From the NCBI GenBank assembly GCA_009760855.2, contig WPIO01000007.1, positions 354,001 through 418,000 of the forward strand: 64,000 nt of DNA, in the 5' to 3' direction. The notes beneath the pieces were generated by a model. The model did not search any database and was not told where the DNA came from. It saw only the letters and a list, made by a program, of their open reading frames with translations. The position numbers were made by a program, and so were the translations under genes. The number at the start of each line of letters is the position of its first letter. Positions within the stretch are counted from its first letter, which is position 1. Below are positions 1 through 44,734 of this stretch, in pieces. The DNA is from Cristatella mucedo. Taxonomy: Eukaryota; Bryozoa; Phylactolaemata; Cristatellidae.

Positions 1-1093
1 CGCGATGCGTCCACCGATTGACAGCGAGCAAGTGGCAGCGGTAAGCGTCCGGCGGCGCAGACGAACCGGCGGGCAGGGCTCCGGCGGCGAGGGATGCGAC
101 TCGCCCGCGCCGGCTCGCTCCGGGCCTCTGCGACTCTTTCGTTTTGCCGCAACTCGAGGCCGACAATGAATGGTGGGGGCACGCCGCAGCAGCAGACGCG
201 CGATCGCGGGCGGCGGGCTACCGCCGTTCGCGCTACCGGAAGAGCGCGCACGCTTATCGCGCGTTCGCGCGCGCTTGCAATGCGATAGATGCGGGGTCTC
301 GCCGGGCTCCACCCACGGTCGCGTGCTGCAGCGTGATTGACGCCAGCGGCGCCGCCGCCACAGTCGAGGTAGCGAGCCGCGGGCAGCCGTCCCAGCTGCG
401 GCCTACCTACGAACGCACAGGACACACCCCTCCAACCATATTGGCCTCGCTCCAAGCCGTAGGTAGCGCTGACCTTGTGCCCCGCCCGCTTGTGCGCCGC
501 AGTTCCGGCGTCCGGTCGGTATCTCTGGGGGCACCGCGGGGCTCCGTCGCGCAGCTGCGGCATGTCTTTGCGACTGAAGCGCTACGTGCGGGCCGTCGGA
601 GCGTTTCGGATTGCGGCGAAAAGCAGCGTTTCCACCTCGGCGGGTCGCGAGGGCGTGCCGTCGACACTAGCGCTGGTAAGCGTCGCGCGCGCCCGACCGA
701 TGGCTTTGGCCGCCCGGGCGCGCGCCCGCCGGCGCCCCGTCGCTCGCCGAGTTCCCACGAGCCGGCCGGGCGCGCGCCCACGCTCGAGGCTGGGCGCCGC
801 CGTCGCGGCGGCGGCGGCTGCGGCAATGCGCGCCGTTTGTCGGGGCGAAACGCTGCCGGACCAAGCTTCGCCCGAAGCTCGCCCTGAGAGCGAATTGGCC
901 GAAGCGAGCGACTGCAGCCGCGGTCGCCGCCGCCGCTGCTGCTGCTCCGGCGGCCACGGTGGCTGTGGCCAGCGGTCGCTCGCCACCAGGGGTGCGCGCA
1001 TCGGAGTCGGTCTGCAGCCAGACGTTTCGTGAGGGAGAGAGGTAGGGGCCGGACGTTCGACGGGCGTGCCCCCTCCCCTTCGCGGCGGCTGGC

Positions 1094-34605
<33,512 letters not shown>

Positions 34606-35920
34606 CGACCGTGTGTGTTGACGTGCCATGTGGCTGGCTCTCTCTCTCAAGTTCGTCGTGTTGCTCAATCCTTGGCGGCGGCCGCTGGCCCACCGAGCGC
34701 TGAGCGCGTTCGGCTATGTGCGTGCGTGTGTGCTGGGAGCTGCCATGGGGCTGTGCTGCAGCCCCGTATGACGTGTGATGTTGCTCGGGGATGGCACCCC
34801 CTCGCCACTGCAGTCACAACCACCGCCGCACTCTCCTCTGGAGGGGACGAGGCGTCTATGTCAGACAGTGCAGCCAGCCAGCCACCAGCCTGACACGGTT
34901 GGCATGTGCATTTATAGGATTAGCTCGGTAGTGTCGGTGCTACGGGATGCTACGTGTGGCTCTTCCATGATGATCCCACTGCGATGAGATGCCGTCATCG
35001 CTGGCTGGCTCCCTCCTTAGCGGTCGACCAAGTTGACCAACGCCCTTAGATACCTCGTAGAACGCGCCGTTGCTGCAGTCGGCCGCACCCGCTGCCTCTG
35101 TCTCTTCGCATGGCCGCGAAGCTGAAAGCTTTCCTATGCACTCGAGCCAAGTAATGCCGTGCTGAAAGTGTGCCGACTGCAGTCGGCAGTCTCCACCAGC
35201 GGCACGTGCCCGTCTGACAATGAGGCATTCCTAGTCTCTCGTACATTTTTGTATTTATATGTGTTTTGCACTGGAAACCGTGTTTGAAAGTGGCAGCAAT
35301 TAATTGTTTGTCACGATTTGCCGGGCTTCTTTTTTGTGAACGAATTTGCACGTGCATGCGCTCATTCACGCTCGCAGCCCTACGGTAGCTCGTAGCGGCG
35401 CTGCGAGCCAGCTCAACGACGGCGAGCCAAGAGCGACCCATTTGTTAGACTAGCCCGTGCTGTGCAGGGCTGGGCAAACGGCAATCTATTGCAAGTCCGC
35501 AAAGCATAGCATGTGCTCATCACTGCACTAATAGTTTCCTATGTCTCGTCAGGCTAGGCGAAAAGTCCATGGCTGTCTGTTCAACTCGGTCGTACCGGGC
35601 TTTATTGGATGGGTGGGGAGGCTAGGATGGTCCCCTCTAGGTAACCGACCCGAAAGTCGCAAGATGTTCGTCGTAGCTTCCGAAATTTTTTGACCACGAG
35701 CTCAGTTTTATGTTAAGTTTAGTTTACTCCCTTACAGCCTGTGCAACCCACGAAAATAGTCCAGGTGTCGATCACGACTGTTGACTCGGCGGCCTGGAAT
35801 TACAAGTAAAGTGAGTGTTAACATGGCATGGGGGTATTACAGCCGGTGAAGCCAACAGTATGGGGGTAGTAGTAGCCAGCCAACTTCATGGGTGGCACTG
35901 TATTGGATGGGACCAGTAAT
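34606..35920. other. Downstream of the nostrin-like gene; no gene seen
   Basis: Presumed 3' UTR followed by spacer. GC-rich at first, then mixed. I see no polyadenylation hexamer AATAAA, no recognisable repeat and no open frame resembling a known protein. Confidence 0.5.
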
Positions 35921-35924
35921 GGAT

Positions 35925-36030
35925 AATACTAATAATACATTTGCTATAGTGCCCCCAGAGAACTTACATCTCGTTCTAGGTACTTCAAAAAACAATTGCT
36001 GCAAAGGAAGCACGACAGAATGGTCAGCAG
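35925..36030 (-). mobile_element. LINE family A 3' end fragment
   Basis: 'ACATTTGCTATAGTGCCCCC', CAGAGAACTTACATCTC, then GCTGCAAAGGAAGCACGACA: minus-strand 3' end, 5'-truncated after about 100 bp. Confidence 0.8.
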
Positions 36031-36249
36031 TAAAAGACTCGTGGAACTCCCAAACGACTGGCCGGTTGAAAGGCCAAGCCCATATCACAGATTGGGATCG
36101 TTCTGCTACGTATGATTCAATCAAAACAAGTCAGAATCAGAATGTGCCCAGGGTTCTTTTATCGAGCTCATCATTTATCTCCACATTTTTTGAAGTATCT
36201 GGTGGCCAACGGTGCTGAATACTGTCGACAAGACTAAGCGGCACCGTCG

Positions 36250-37310
36250 TACTTGCGTTGCCACATCGATTATCGTGTTGAATAAGCTTACTAAGTATCA
36301 GGACTGACTGTCCTTCGACAGGCATACGTGGACTACTGTGGATCGCACCCATCAATCCTAGCAAAGGCCAAGTCTAGCTTCTATAAAAACATTGTCGAAT
36401 CACAAGATGCTGATTTTGACGATCAACCATCTCCTTAATCGCTCCCAGGTTAGCTTCTTACCTAGTGATCCCTGTGATGATCTAGCTGATCGCTTCTCTA
36501 GCTTCTTTGTCAACAAGACGGACAAGATCAGGGAGTCCATCTGTAAGATGGCAACATCCCCCTCGTATCCTGTCCCTCAATTCCATGCAGCACAGCCTAC
36601 ATTCAAGGTCACTAGTAACCTCGTCATGAAGTTAAATCCCAGTCAAAGAAGACAGCTGGACCCTATTCCCACTGTCCTGCTTCTGGGATGCATTGATCTG
36701 CTCCTGCAATGCATACCTTAGTATGCATATGTCATTACCTTCATTCAGGTCATGTTCCAGGACCTTTAAAAAACTATAGTCAGGCCACTACTCAGAAAGT
36801 GACACTAAAGAAAGAAAGAGAACCCGAGCAACTTGTGCTCAGTCTCCCTTCTACCGTTCCTATCAAAGACACTTAAACAAGTCGTGGTAGACCAACTGAA
36901 CTCATTTATTGAAACTTCAAACCTTGCTAGTAAGTTCCAGTCTGGTTTTAGAGCTAATAACTCCACTGTCAGCATTGCTTCGGGTGTATAGCAACCTACT
37001 TAGGAATGCAAACTTAAGAGTATCTAATTATTTTGCTCGATCTTTTGATACTAGCGATCACCAAGTCCTTCTTGGCACCTCTCATTGCGCCTGAGCATCA
37101 CTGGCACTGCATTGCAATGGTTCAAGTCCTATCTTCTCAGTAGGTGACTCCAGAGTATTGATGTGAATGTGATAAAGATCATCCGAGGAACCACTGAAAT
37201 ATGGGGTACATCAGGGGTCTGTGCTTGGTCCCGTTCTTTTCACGGTTTATACTCTTCCTGTTGCCGATGCGATTGCCAGGCACAATCTAGGCTTTCACAT
37301 CAATGGATTT
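36250..37310 (+). mobile_element. LINE family A, upstream reverse-transcriptase part
   Basis: Plus-strand relic covering sequence rarely kept in other copies: DRFSSFFVNKTDKIRESI before the RT, then LVLELITP..ALLRVYSNLL, FDTSDHQVLL and the GSVLGPVLFTVYT region, with frameshifts. It breaks at 37310 and resumes at about 37925. Confidence 0.8.
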
Positions 37311-37922
37311 TAAGCTGGGGTCACTGATCGGCGCCTCTGTAGAGGCGTCACATCTATGCCTGCTGACACTGCTGCATATGCTGCCACTAGCCATCTTTGG
37401 ATGATGACCCTGTGTATGTCACCACTTACCATGCTGTCCTTGTTTCGTTGACATTGCGCATGCTAATAAACGATGGTGCTTCCTCAGTTAGCAGTATATG
37501 TAAAGTGCCTATACAGAGATTACGTTCTCTCAGGGTGCTGTGAAAATGTCTCATTATTATTATTATTACGACCAGATTCAGTCGACCTTTGCCTTTTCCT
37601 TTACAATACAATGTGTGTGCTGCTGTATAGAATGAGTGCTCCACCATGCTCTCCAGCTCGTCACTGTCCCCATATTCCTTACCGTGGGAAAGGCCTGTCA
37701 CAGGCAACGACGGCATACTATTGCTTCTGTATTTCCATGAGAAAACCAAGTCCTTGGTGGGGTTTTGCGATTCGTTCTTTGCCTGTGTGTACCTGCTTAC
37801 ACTATGCGTGCTGCTTATGGATATTACAATCAATAATTTGGTAATATTCTCTATTCAGCATCTGCAAAGTGCCCAGAAAGGGATTCAGTTCCTTGAGGGC
37901 AATAAACAAATTATTATTATTA
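37311..37922 (+). mobile_element. Insertion(s) of LINE/SINE 3' ends inside a LINE
   Basis: 37340-37570 ends 'GTAAAGTGCCTATACAGAGA' plus (ATT)n; 37785-37920 ends 'GCAAAGTGCCCAGAAAGGGA' plus (ATT)n. Both are 3' ends of LINE-A-type elements lying between two halves of another LINE copy. 37640-37780 is unassigned. Confidence 0.6.
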
Positions 37923-38970
37923 TTCTATGCAGATGAAAAGTCAGCTGTACCTGTGCTTTGATCCCTCCCCAACCCCGAGCATGTCGAATTCGCTCAACTC
38001 CATTGCAGCATGTACTGATGACATCCACACATGAATAGCAGCAATCGTTATTAAATTGAATTATGATAAAACCAACTTAGTAGTTATGGGAAAACCAAGC
38101 GCGATTCAGAAATTGGAATGGTTAACTCTCAAAATCGGCTCTTCCAGCATATCTCCTGTTGAATCTGCACGACATCTAGATGACCTGTTCCGAGTTACCT
38201 TTCATTGGACGACCATATCAGCTCCTCAGTCAAGCCTGCCTACTTTCAGCTACATGATAGGGACATCACATCTATGGTCCATGCATGTGTGGCATCGGGC
38301 CTTCACTTCTGTAACCCACTGCTTGCTGGTCTACCGGCGTGTACAATCAGGGGCTTACAGCTGGTGCAAAACTCGGCAGCTAGGCTAGTTTGTCGTGAGC
38401 TTCATAGCTGCCACGTCACACCACTTCTAGCCGACTTGCACTGGCTCCCAGTCAAGCAACGCATCGACTTCGAGGCATTGCCACTCACTTTCAGGCCCCT
38501 TCATTCTTCGGCTCCAGCCTACCTATCTGTACCACTTCCCCACCAGGCCAAGCTTCGTACCACTTGCTTTTCGGAATCTAACTATTTACCAATACCTCGT
38601 ACAAACCTCAAATCCTTTGGAGACCGTGCCTTTAGTTCGTTTGCTCCCAAAGCCTGGAACTCACCCCCCCCGACTTTCGTCCCGACATCCCAGACTTGAC
38701 CACATTAAAAAAAAACTAAAAAGACATCTATTTATCACCGCATTTAGTAGGTCCCCTTGATTCGACCTTAATGTGCTTCAGTGTGCTGACACTGTGCATA
38801 CTGCCACTAACCATACTTGCATGCTGCCCATATACATGTCACCCTTAACCATGCTATTCTTATGGTTGATTGAACATGCTACCACTAACCATTCAATCAT
38901 GCTTCCTTTGGAGCAAATGCGAAGTGCCTAAATCAGATTGAGTTATCTCAGTTATCAAATTTGATATTAT
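37923..38970 (+). mobile_element. LINE family A, downstream half
   Basis: Begins 'TCTATGCAGATGAAAAG', the catalytic YADD region (here altered to YADE), and continues through NLVVMGKPSAIQKLEW, TIRGLQLVQNSAARLVCREL and FGDRAFSSFAPKAWNS to the 3' tail near 38960. Frameshifted. Confidence 0.85.
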
Positions 38971-39111
38971 TTTTGAGGCTTAATTTTCAGCCAGCATTTG
39001 CACATGCATGACCTCCGAGTTTCGGAACGTAAGCATTTTCAGCTACCAGTCTGAAATGAAGGCACAGGAAAGGGTAATGATGCAGCAAGACAAAAAGAAG
39101 ACCTAACATCG

Positions 39112-39292
39112 ACCTAGCCGTGATGGCACACTAGGTAAGGTGGGTGCTGTTCACGACCTCGGCCCCGAGGTCGTATGTTCAAATCTTGATGTGGGCGATC
39201 CTTAACTGCCACTGCAAGCGGTGGTGATTGCCAAAAAGGCTCTCGTGTCTTTACAAAAGAGGCTATTGAATCAGCTAGCACTTCTTTTCTTA
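39112..39292 (+). mobile_element. tRNA-derived SINE (type II), nearly full length
   Basis: CTAGCCGTGATGGCACACTA (A-box side), CCGAGGTCGTATGTTCAAATC (B box, mutated), 'GGGCGATCCTTAACTGCC', 'GGCTATTGAATCAGCTAGC' end. Lies just downstream of the zinc-finger gene's 3' end. Confidence 0.8.
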
Positions 39293-39379
39293 TATTGCTA
39301 GTGTATCAAGTTCCCATCTTTTCCCGCACTGGCAGCTTTGGCGCCTGGCCAGGGCCCGCAGCCATCTTTGGTGCACACC

Positions 39380-40546
39380 TCACCGCCGCCCGGCTGGGGC
39401 AGCGTGAGCTGAGGCAGCTGTCACTGGCTCGGTCGGCTCTCGCCGACCACGGCCGTGCTTGAGTACGTGCTGCCTCAGCAGGCCAGAGCTGGCCATACGC
39501 TGGCCACACAAGTGGCAACCGTATGGCTTGCTGCCCGTGTGCTTCCGGACGTGCACCTTCAGCGAGCCGGCATTCTTGAACTCACGAGCGCAGAGCTCGC
39601 ACCGGTGTAGCAGCCCACCACTCGCCGCCGCCCCACCGCTGTGGGACGACAGGCGGTGCGCCTGCAGGCTGGACGCCAGCACGAATCTCTTCGAGCAGCG
39701 ATCGCACGCATGTGGTCGCTCGCCGCCGGCTGCGCCATGCCGGACCACGTGACACTGCAGCCTGCTGGCGTGCGCGAACCGGCGGCCGCACGTGGCGCAC
39801 TCGTGCGGCTGCGCCGGGCTGGCGTGCGAGCGTGCGTGGAGCCTCAGCGAGTGCGCTCGGCGATAGCTCTTCCCGCACAGCTGGCACGTCAGCGGCCTCT
39901 CACCACTGTGCCCCATCACGTGGTACTTGAGCTGCTCGCCTACCGCGAACGTCCTGTCGCACAGGTGGCAGGCGAACGGCTTGACGGCACTGTGCGTCAG
40001 CGCGTGTCGCTGCAGGTTGCCGGTGGCCGCAAACCGCATGCCGCACTGATCGCAGCCGTACGGCCGCTCGCCCGTGTGCGTGCGCGTGTGCCGCCGCAGC
40101 TGGCTCGACGTGGCGAAGGAGCGGCTGCAGGTGGCGCATGAGTATGGCTTGCTGCCCGTGTGCGTCCTCATGTGCACGCTGAGGCCGCAGAAATGCCGGA
40201 ACATGCGATCGCACCGGTCGCATGCGTACGGCGTCTCGCCCGTGTGCAGCCGCATGTGGCTCTTCAAGCCGCTGGCGAGCGCAAACCGCAGGCCGCACTG
40301 GTCGCACGCGAACTGCTTGTCGCGAGCGTGGCACGTCACGTGCCGCTTCATGCGCCCTCTGGGGAACTCGAGCCCGCAGTGGTTGCACGCGACCAGCTCC
40401 TTAGCACTGCTGTGGCGACTGGAGCTGCTGCCGCCATCAGCATTCCCATTGGGGCCGGCAGCAGCGCTGCTGTCGCCGCCGGATCCGGCCTCCGAGTCAG
40501 CGGTGGCGGCAGCAGTGGCAGCTGCGCTAGCTCCAGCTACAGCCAT
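39380..40546 (-). CDS. C2H2 zinc-finger protein, intronless, 388 aa
   Basis: A single uninterrupted frame. The ATG at 40546 is chosen because an in-frame TGA lies 15 nt upstream. Residues 1-50 are Ala/Gly/Ser-rich and disordered. From residue 54 there are eleven finger units: one degenerate (CNHCGLEFPRGRMKRHVTCH, loop one residue short) and ten canonical C-x2-C-x12-H-x3(4)-H fingers, such as CDQCGLRFALASGLKSHMRL and CELCAREFKNAGSLKVHVRK. Linkers are TGE-P/TGSKP in the first half and diverged after finger 7 (an Ala/Gly insertion between fingers 8 and 9 and after 9). Such arrays bind DNA in the nucleus, usually as transcription factors; no KRAB, BTB or other effector domain is visible. Strongly GC-rich, unlike its surroundings. 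Intronless structure could reflect a one-exon gene or an old retrocopy; no poly-A remnant was seen. Confidence 0.88.
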   Translation of the reverse strand: MAVAGASAAATAAATADSEAGSGGDSSAAAGPNGNADGGSSSSRHSSAKELVACNHCGLEFPRGRMKRHVTCHARDKQFACDQCGLRFALASGLKSHMRLHTGETPYACDRCDRMFRHFCGLSVHMRTHTGSKPYSCATCSRSFATSSQLRRHTRTHTGERPYGCDQCGMRFAATGNLQRHALTHSAVKPFACHLCDRTFAVGEQLKYHVMGHSGERPLTCQLCGKSYRRAHSLRLHARSHASPAQPHECATCGRRFAHASRLQCHVVRHGAAGGERPHACDRCSKRFVLASSLQAHRLSSHSGGAAASGGLLHRCELCAREFKNAGSLKVHVRKHTGSKPYGCHLCGQRMASSGLLRQHVLKHGRGRREPTEPVTAASAHAAPAGRR

Positions 40547-40945
40547 CACTGCCTGTGCTCAGGCTCGTAGCACCTGCAAGACGCACAAGGCTGCTTGCAC
40601 AGAAAAGTACTGGAGCCAGTAAACAAACCCATTTCGTGTGATGGCGGCAGGTGGCGACAGGTCGAAGGTAAACTGAGCGATTTCGAGGGCAAGCACAACG
40701 AGGTGGCGGAGCCAAGGCTTGAGAGGCACCTAGAAAGCTAGCCACCCCCCCAATTCCCTTCCAGTCCAGGCAGACATATACGTGGGCGCAAAAAGTCCTC
40801 ACAGTATGGCGGCGGCTGCCGCCACTGCTGTAAATTCGTTTTCGTAATGAGAGTTTTCTATGATGAGTTATGTTAAGCATGGGAACAAAGGCCACAAGCT
40901 CCTGCATCATCTGTCCATCGGCAGCTCATTCCACTGAGCTGCCTG
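40547..40945. promoter_or_regulatory. Upstream region of the zinc-finger gene
   Basis: 400 bp between the zinc-finger start and the next LINE. GC-rich near the gene, no TATA box identified. Any promoter or 5' UTR exon would have to lie here or beyond the LINE. Function inferred from position only. Confidence 0.3.
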
Positions 40946-40947
40946 AG

Positions 40948-41434
40948 TTTATAATAATAATAATAATAATGATTCACTTGATAAAGCGCCCTCAGAGAAC
41001 TTAATCTCTCTCTAGGCGCTTTACATTTGCTGTAAAGTCAAATGCAATTGAATGGTAAGTAAAATCATGCTTGAAAAAACAAACGAAATGAATAATATGG
41101 TTAGGGGTGACATGCACAGGGTCAGCATGCAAATGTGGTTAGAGGCAGCATGCACAGTGTCAGCATGCATAAGCACATCAAGGACGAATCACAGGGACCC
41201 ACTAAATGCTGTCCTAAATAGGTGTGTTTGTAAATGTGGTCAGGTCAGGGGATGTTCTGACGCAGGTCGGGAGGGAGTTCCAGGCTTTGGGAGCGTATGA
41301 ACTGTATGCACGGTCTCCAAAGGATTTAAGGTTTGTATGAGGTATTTCTAGACTGTTGGATTCCGAAAAGCGGGTGGTACGATGCTTAGTCTGATGGGGT
41401 AGTATATCTGACAGATAGGCTGGAGCCATAGAAT
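40948..41434 (-). mobile_element. 5'-truncated LINE family A copy
   Basis: (AAT)n, TTCACTTGATAAAGCGCCCT, then minus-strand AYLSDILPHQTKHRTTRFSE and FGDRAYSSYAPKAWNSLPTC. Ends at 41434 where Tc1-like sequence begins. Confidence 0.9.
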
Positions 41435-41585
41435 GAAGTTTGACTGAAAAGGTCGGCTACCGATGTAGGCCGAACACCCAGCCTCAGTTGCTTGTCGGCA
41501 TCGCTCCATAGTTGTTCTATAGATTTCAAACCAGGCGACTGGCAGGGGTGCTGCATCAGCACCAAACAAGGATCTGTGAAAAAGT
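41435..41585 (-). mobile_element. Tc1/mariner-like transposase relic
   Basis: Minus strand reads DPCLVLMQHPCQSPGLKSIE then QLWSDADKQLRLGVRPTSVADL, the same stretch as the 19.4 kb relic (SPDLNPI..W followed by LRLDVR.APVADL). Cut by the LINE at 41434. Confidence 0.78.
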
Positions 41586-41714
41586 ACTCCACTGGCACAG
41601 GGTCGTTTTCTTGCCATCAAATTTAATGACTACAGGCAGAGTATTTGAGGGCTTTTGAAATCTAACTTGCTTAGAAATCTAACAACAGCTTTATAAATAA
41701 AGCAACTGTTTTGA

Positions 41715-41780
41715 AAAATCCTTGTTTGGTGCTGGTGCCCTGGTCCAGCCACTCACCTGATTTGAACCCCCCCCAGATCA
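41715..41780 (+). mobile_element. Tc1/mariner-like fragment, inverted relative to the previous one
   Basis: Plus strand: NPCLVLVPWSSHSPDLNPP, the same motif, facing the copy at 41.5 kb about 130 bp away. Confidence 0.7.
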
Positions 41781-41864
41781 GCAGCTGCATTCTCTGCATC
41801 TCAAGAAGATATGCAGCATTGAAACAGAAGGGGGCCTACTTCAAGTCGTCCGGTCATCAGCTGC

Positions 41865-41935
41865 AGAGAGTGAGAGAGAAAGAGAGAGAGGAAGAGAGAG
41901 GAGAGAGAGAGGAAGAGAGAGAGAGAGAAAGGAGA
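41865..41935. repeat. GA-rich simple repeat
   Basis: GAGAGAG with AAGAG interruptions, about 70 bp. Confidence 0.93.
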
Positions 41936-42065
41936 ATTTGTATAGCTTCGGAAGAGCCTTTATGGCTATCACCATCACTTGCAGTGGTCAATAAAGGATC
42001 GCCTACAGCAGGACTCAAACCAACAGCCCGATGAGCACCTTACCTCCTGGGCTAAGACCAATAAT
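41936..42065 (-). mobile_element. SINE (type II), reverse copy
   Basis: Minus strand: TGGTCTTAGCCCAGGAGGTA, GTTGGTTTGAGTCCTGC (B box), 'AGGCGATCCTTTATTGACC', 'GCCATAAAGGCTCTTCCG'. Confidence 0.75.
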
Positions 42066-42805
42066 ATGAATTGAATATTGCTACTCCAGATTAATCTACT
42101 CACCGATAAACTTCGCAGTACCTAACCCTGATCACAGAACAGGATCGCGAACGTGAGAGCTTGGACGCCAAGCAAGGAGCGTGGCTAAAATGTCTTCTTG
42201 ACTCACTAATAAGACCAAGACACAAGGTGGTGTTATTAGCAGAGCATCAGTGCAATTACTGATTTGCTCCATGCACTAAGTAGCTAAGTGAGGAATTTGA
42301 CCAACGTAAGGTCCAATGTATTCGCTGCCATGCTGGTCCAATCCACGGTTGCTGAAGCTACCCCTCAAGCGATAGCTGAACACATCCCTTAGTTAAACCA
42401 TTTCGGCTTGCAGAACTGGACTAGCAAGCAATGTAGGTCCAAGACCTTTTTGCCTCCACGTATACATCGATGGCAGCTACAAGTAATTGTCATTTATAAA
42501 TGCAAAGACATGACTTTTGCGTTGCTTTAAAAAACTGTTGGCGTAGTCAACTGTGCAGTCAACCCAGTACAGTTGAGCTGGGCCCGAGCCCACAACCAAC
42601 TTGTCGAGGCAAACATTCTCTCTGCTGTTTGAACTAAGCTGCCCTGCTGTCCTCTCTGCCTGCTGTCAGTCGGATCGGACTTCTTCTCTCTTCTCCTACA
42701 CTGACAAATAAATAAATGGTCTAGAATCTGACCACATCATACACTCCTAACGACGAACTCGACGAGCTCATCAACAAAGCCACCACCCAATACTAACTGC
42801 GCCTC
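42066..42805. other. Unassigned spacer
   Basis: No known protein, RNA or repeat recognised; no long open frame. Confidence 0.4.
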
Positions 42806-42810
42806 TGCAG

Positions 42811-43040
42811 GCTACTTGATATCGACGTGTTCGCTTGGACCTCCACTCACCATATCTGCTCGGCTTCTCTCCAGATCCTTACTCTGTCCACAATTTCAGC
42901 AAGCATGAGCGCACGGAGGACAGTTTACTTGATATCGACGTGTTCGCTTGGACCTCCACTCACCATATCTGCTCGGCTTCTCTCCAGATCCTTACTCTGT
43001 CCACAATTTCAGCAAGCATGAGCGCACGGAGGACAGTTTA
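42811..43040. repeat. Perfect tandem duplication, 2 x 115 bp
   Basis: 42811-42925 and 42926-43040 appear identical base for base (unit starts TACTTGATATCGACG and ends GAGGACAGTT plus T). No mismatch seen, so the duplication is recent. Confidence 0.95.
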
Positions 43041-43139
43041 CGTGTGAATGCGAATGCCACAGCGAAGAGAGGATGACAAGAGCAAATGCCGTGAGCAACA
43101 GCTGGGTATTTAGCTTCGTCTTGTGTTATCGAATCATGA

Positions 43140-43640
43140 TATAGTTATGTCGCCAGTACACAGGCTTTGAAGAGAGAGAGTGAACTAAAGGCACAGCCTC
43201 CACGGATTTTAAGTATGTGAGACGCATAGCTAAATGACACGAGTCAGTGGAGAGCGTAATACAAGGAGAGGAGCCCGAGGAGTCTTTCAAATAGATAAGC
43301 CAGAGAGCGAAAGCAAAGGGACCTAGAAGTGACAAAACCTTGAAATCCGTGTACTGCCTGATTAAAGGCAAGTGACACAAGTGGCGCCATGTAGCAGCTG
43401 CGACAATGTTCATAACGGACAAGCCTAGCCGCTAAGCTTGCACCATCTGCGAGCCTCTCATTGCCCAGGCACGAAGAACTGCAAGGAGAGAGTTACAGAA
43501 GTCTAGACAAGATGCCACGAATGCATCGACTAAATTGGCCGATGTATGTTTATCTAAGCATGCACAAACACTCAGGCACATTTAAGGCGCGTTTAAAGAG
43601 ACATTTCAGAATATCATTCGTTACAGTATATCAAATATAG
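43140..43640 (-). mobile_element. Old LINE fragment
   Basis: Minus-strand resemblance to the C-terminal domain (the 'CTAAAGGCACAGCCTCCACG' stretch equals the conserved 'AAGGC.CGGTCTCCAA' segment; 'CAGAAGTCTAGACAAGATG' follows in order). No open frame. Confidence 0.65.
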
Positions 43641-44070
43641 GTATGAGGACCTGGCTGATGGCCAGTAGATCTGCTGCTACATCGGTATACCGATGCAATC
43701 GATAGTGATCAAGAAAGTCTACCGCCGAGAAGAACTCACTATCATATAGCCTATTAGTGAACAGTTGCCTAATAGAGGTGAAATCGAAACCGCCTGAAAT
43801 GTGAGAACAACGTACAATAGAAAGTTCTACTGAGTTACCAACCGCAGGTACCGCGTGGGTCGGCTAGCATCGATTGCTTCCTTCAGACGAAAAGTCAGTG
43901 ATACGGATAGGATCGTCAGTTCATCATGCAGTACTACATTTATAAGTCACTTTTTATATCGAAGACTTTTAGAATCAAGGAAGCTTTGTTTGCTAGGCTA
44001 ATTCCTTCCAGGAGGGAACTTAAGCGCACCGGGTGACACTACCTCCCCTCCATGATAAGCCGCTGCTTAA
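43641..44070. other. Unassigned spacer
   Basis: Nothing recognisable on either strand. Confidence 0.4.
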
Positions 44071-44073
44071 ACG

Positions 44074-44301
44074 CATGAGCGCGTAACATTTGAACCCACT
44101 CGCTGCAGATCCTCACGAGGGCCACAATGACGATGAAACGTTTGGCGTACATGAGCGCATAACATTTGAACCCACTCGCTGCAGATCCTCAAGAGGGCCA
44201 CAATGACGATGAAACGTTTGGCGTACATGAGCGCGTAACATTTGAACCCACTCGCTGCAAATCCTCAAGAGGGCCACAATGACGATGAAACGTTTAGCGT
44301 A
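44074..44301. repeat. Tandem array, 3 x 76 bp
   Basis: Three units starting CATGAGCGCRTAACATTTGA at 44074, 44150 and 44226, differing by a few substitutions (CACGAGG/CAAGAGG, TTTGGC/TTTAGC). Confidence 0.95.
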
Positions 44302-44734
44302 AAGCCAGCAACTAACGACGAATTCTCATTGCAACTGTTAAGCTCGGTTTTTCCTGAGCACAAATAAATTCGGAGCTCGGGGATACAGCTAACCTCTAAC
44401 CGAGAGCCACTGCGATGTGTGGCGACGGAATTCAACAGCGATCGAAGGCAGCAATAGAAAGTGCGGCAACCGAGGATCGAGATCGCTGTGACATGCAGCG
44501 GTAGCTGAGTTGTGAGCTACCTCTCGCACGATTTGCCGCACCACCGACACGGTAACTTGCTCGCTTCCAATATCGTCACCGAGAGCTGTTGGCCGGGTCA
44601 CAAACTTCTTAGCCAAAATCGCGCTTAATTTTTGAATGAATAGATTATAAATAAATAATTTAAATATATTTTAGTTTGCTCTCAGAGTTGCGGTTAAGTA
44701 TGATAGTAAGACGGAGCCTCCGGAAGTTATGCGT

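Noticed and set aside
42811-44301. CRISPR-like array
   Set aside because: The repeats are contiguous tandem units without spacers, and the DNA is eukaryotic.
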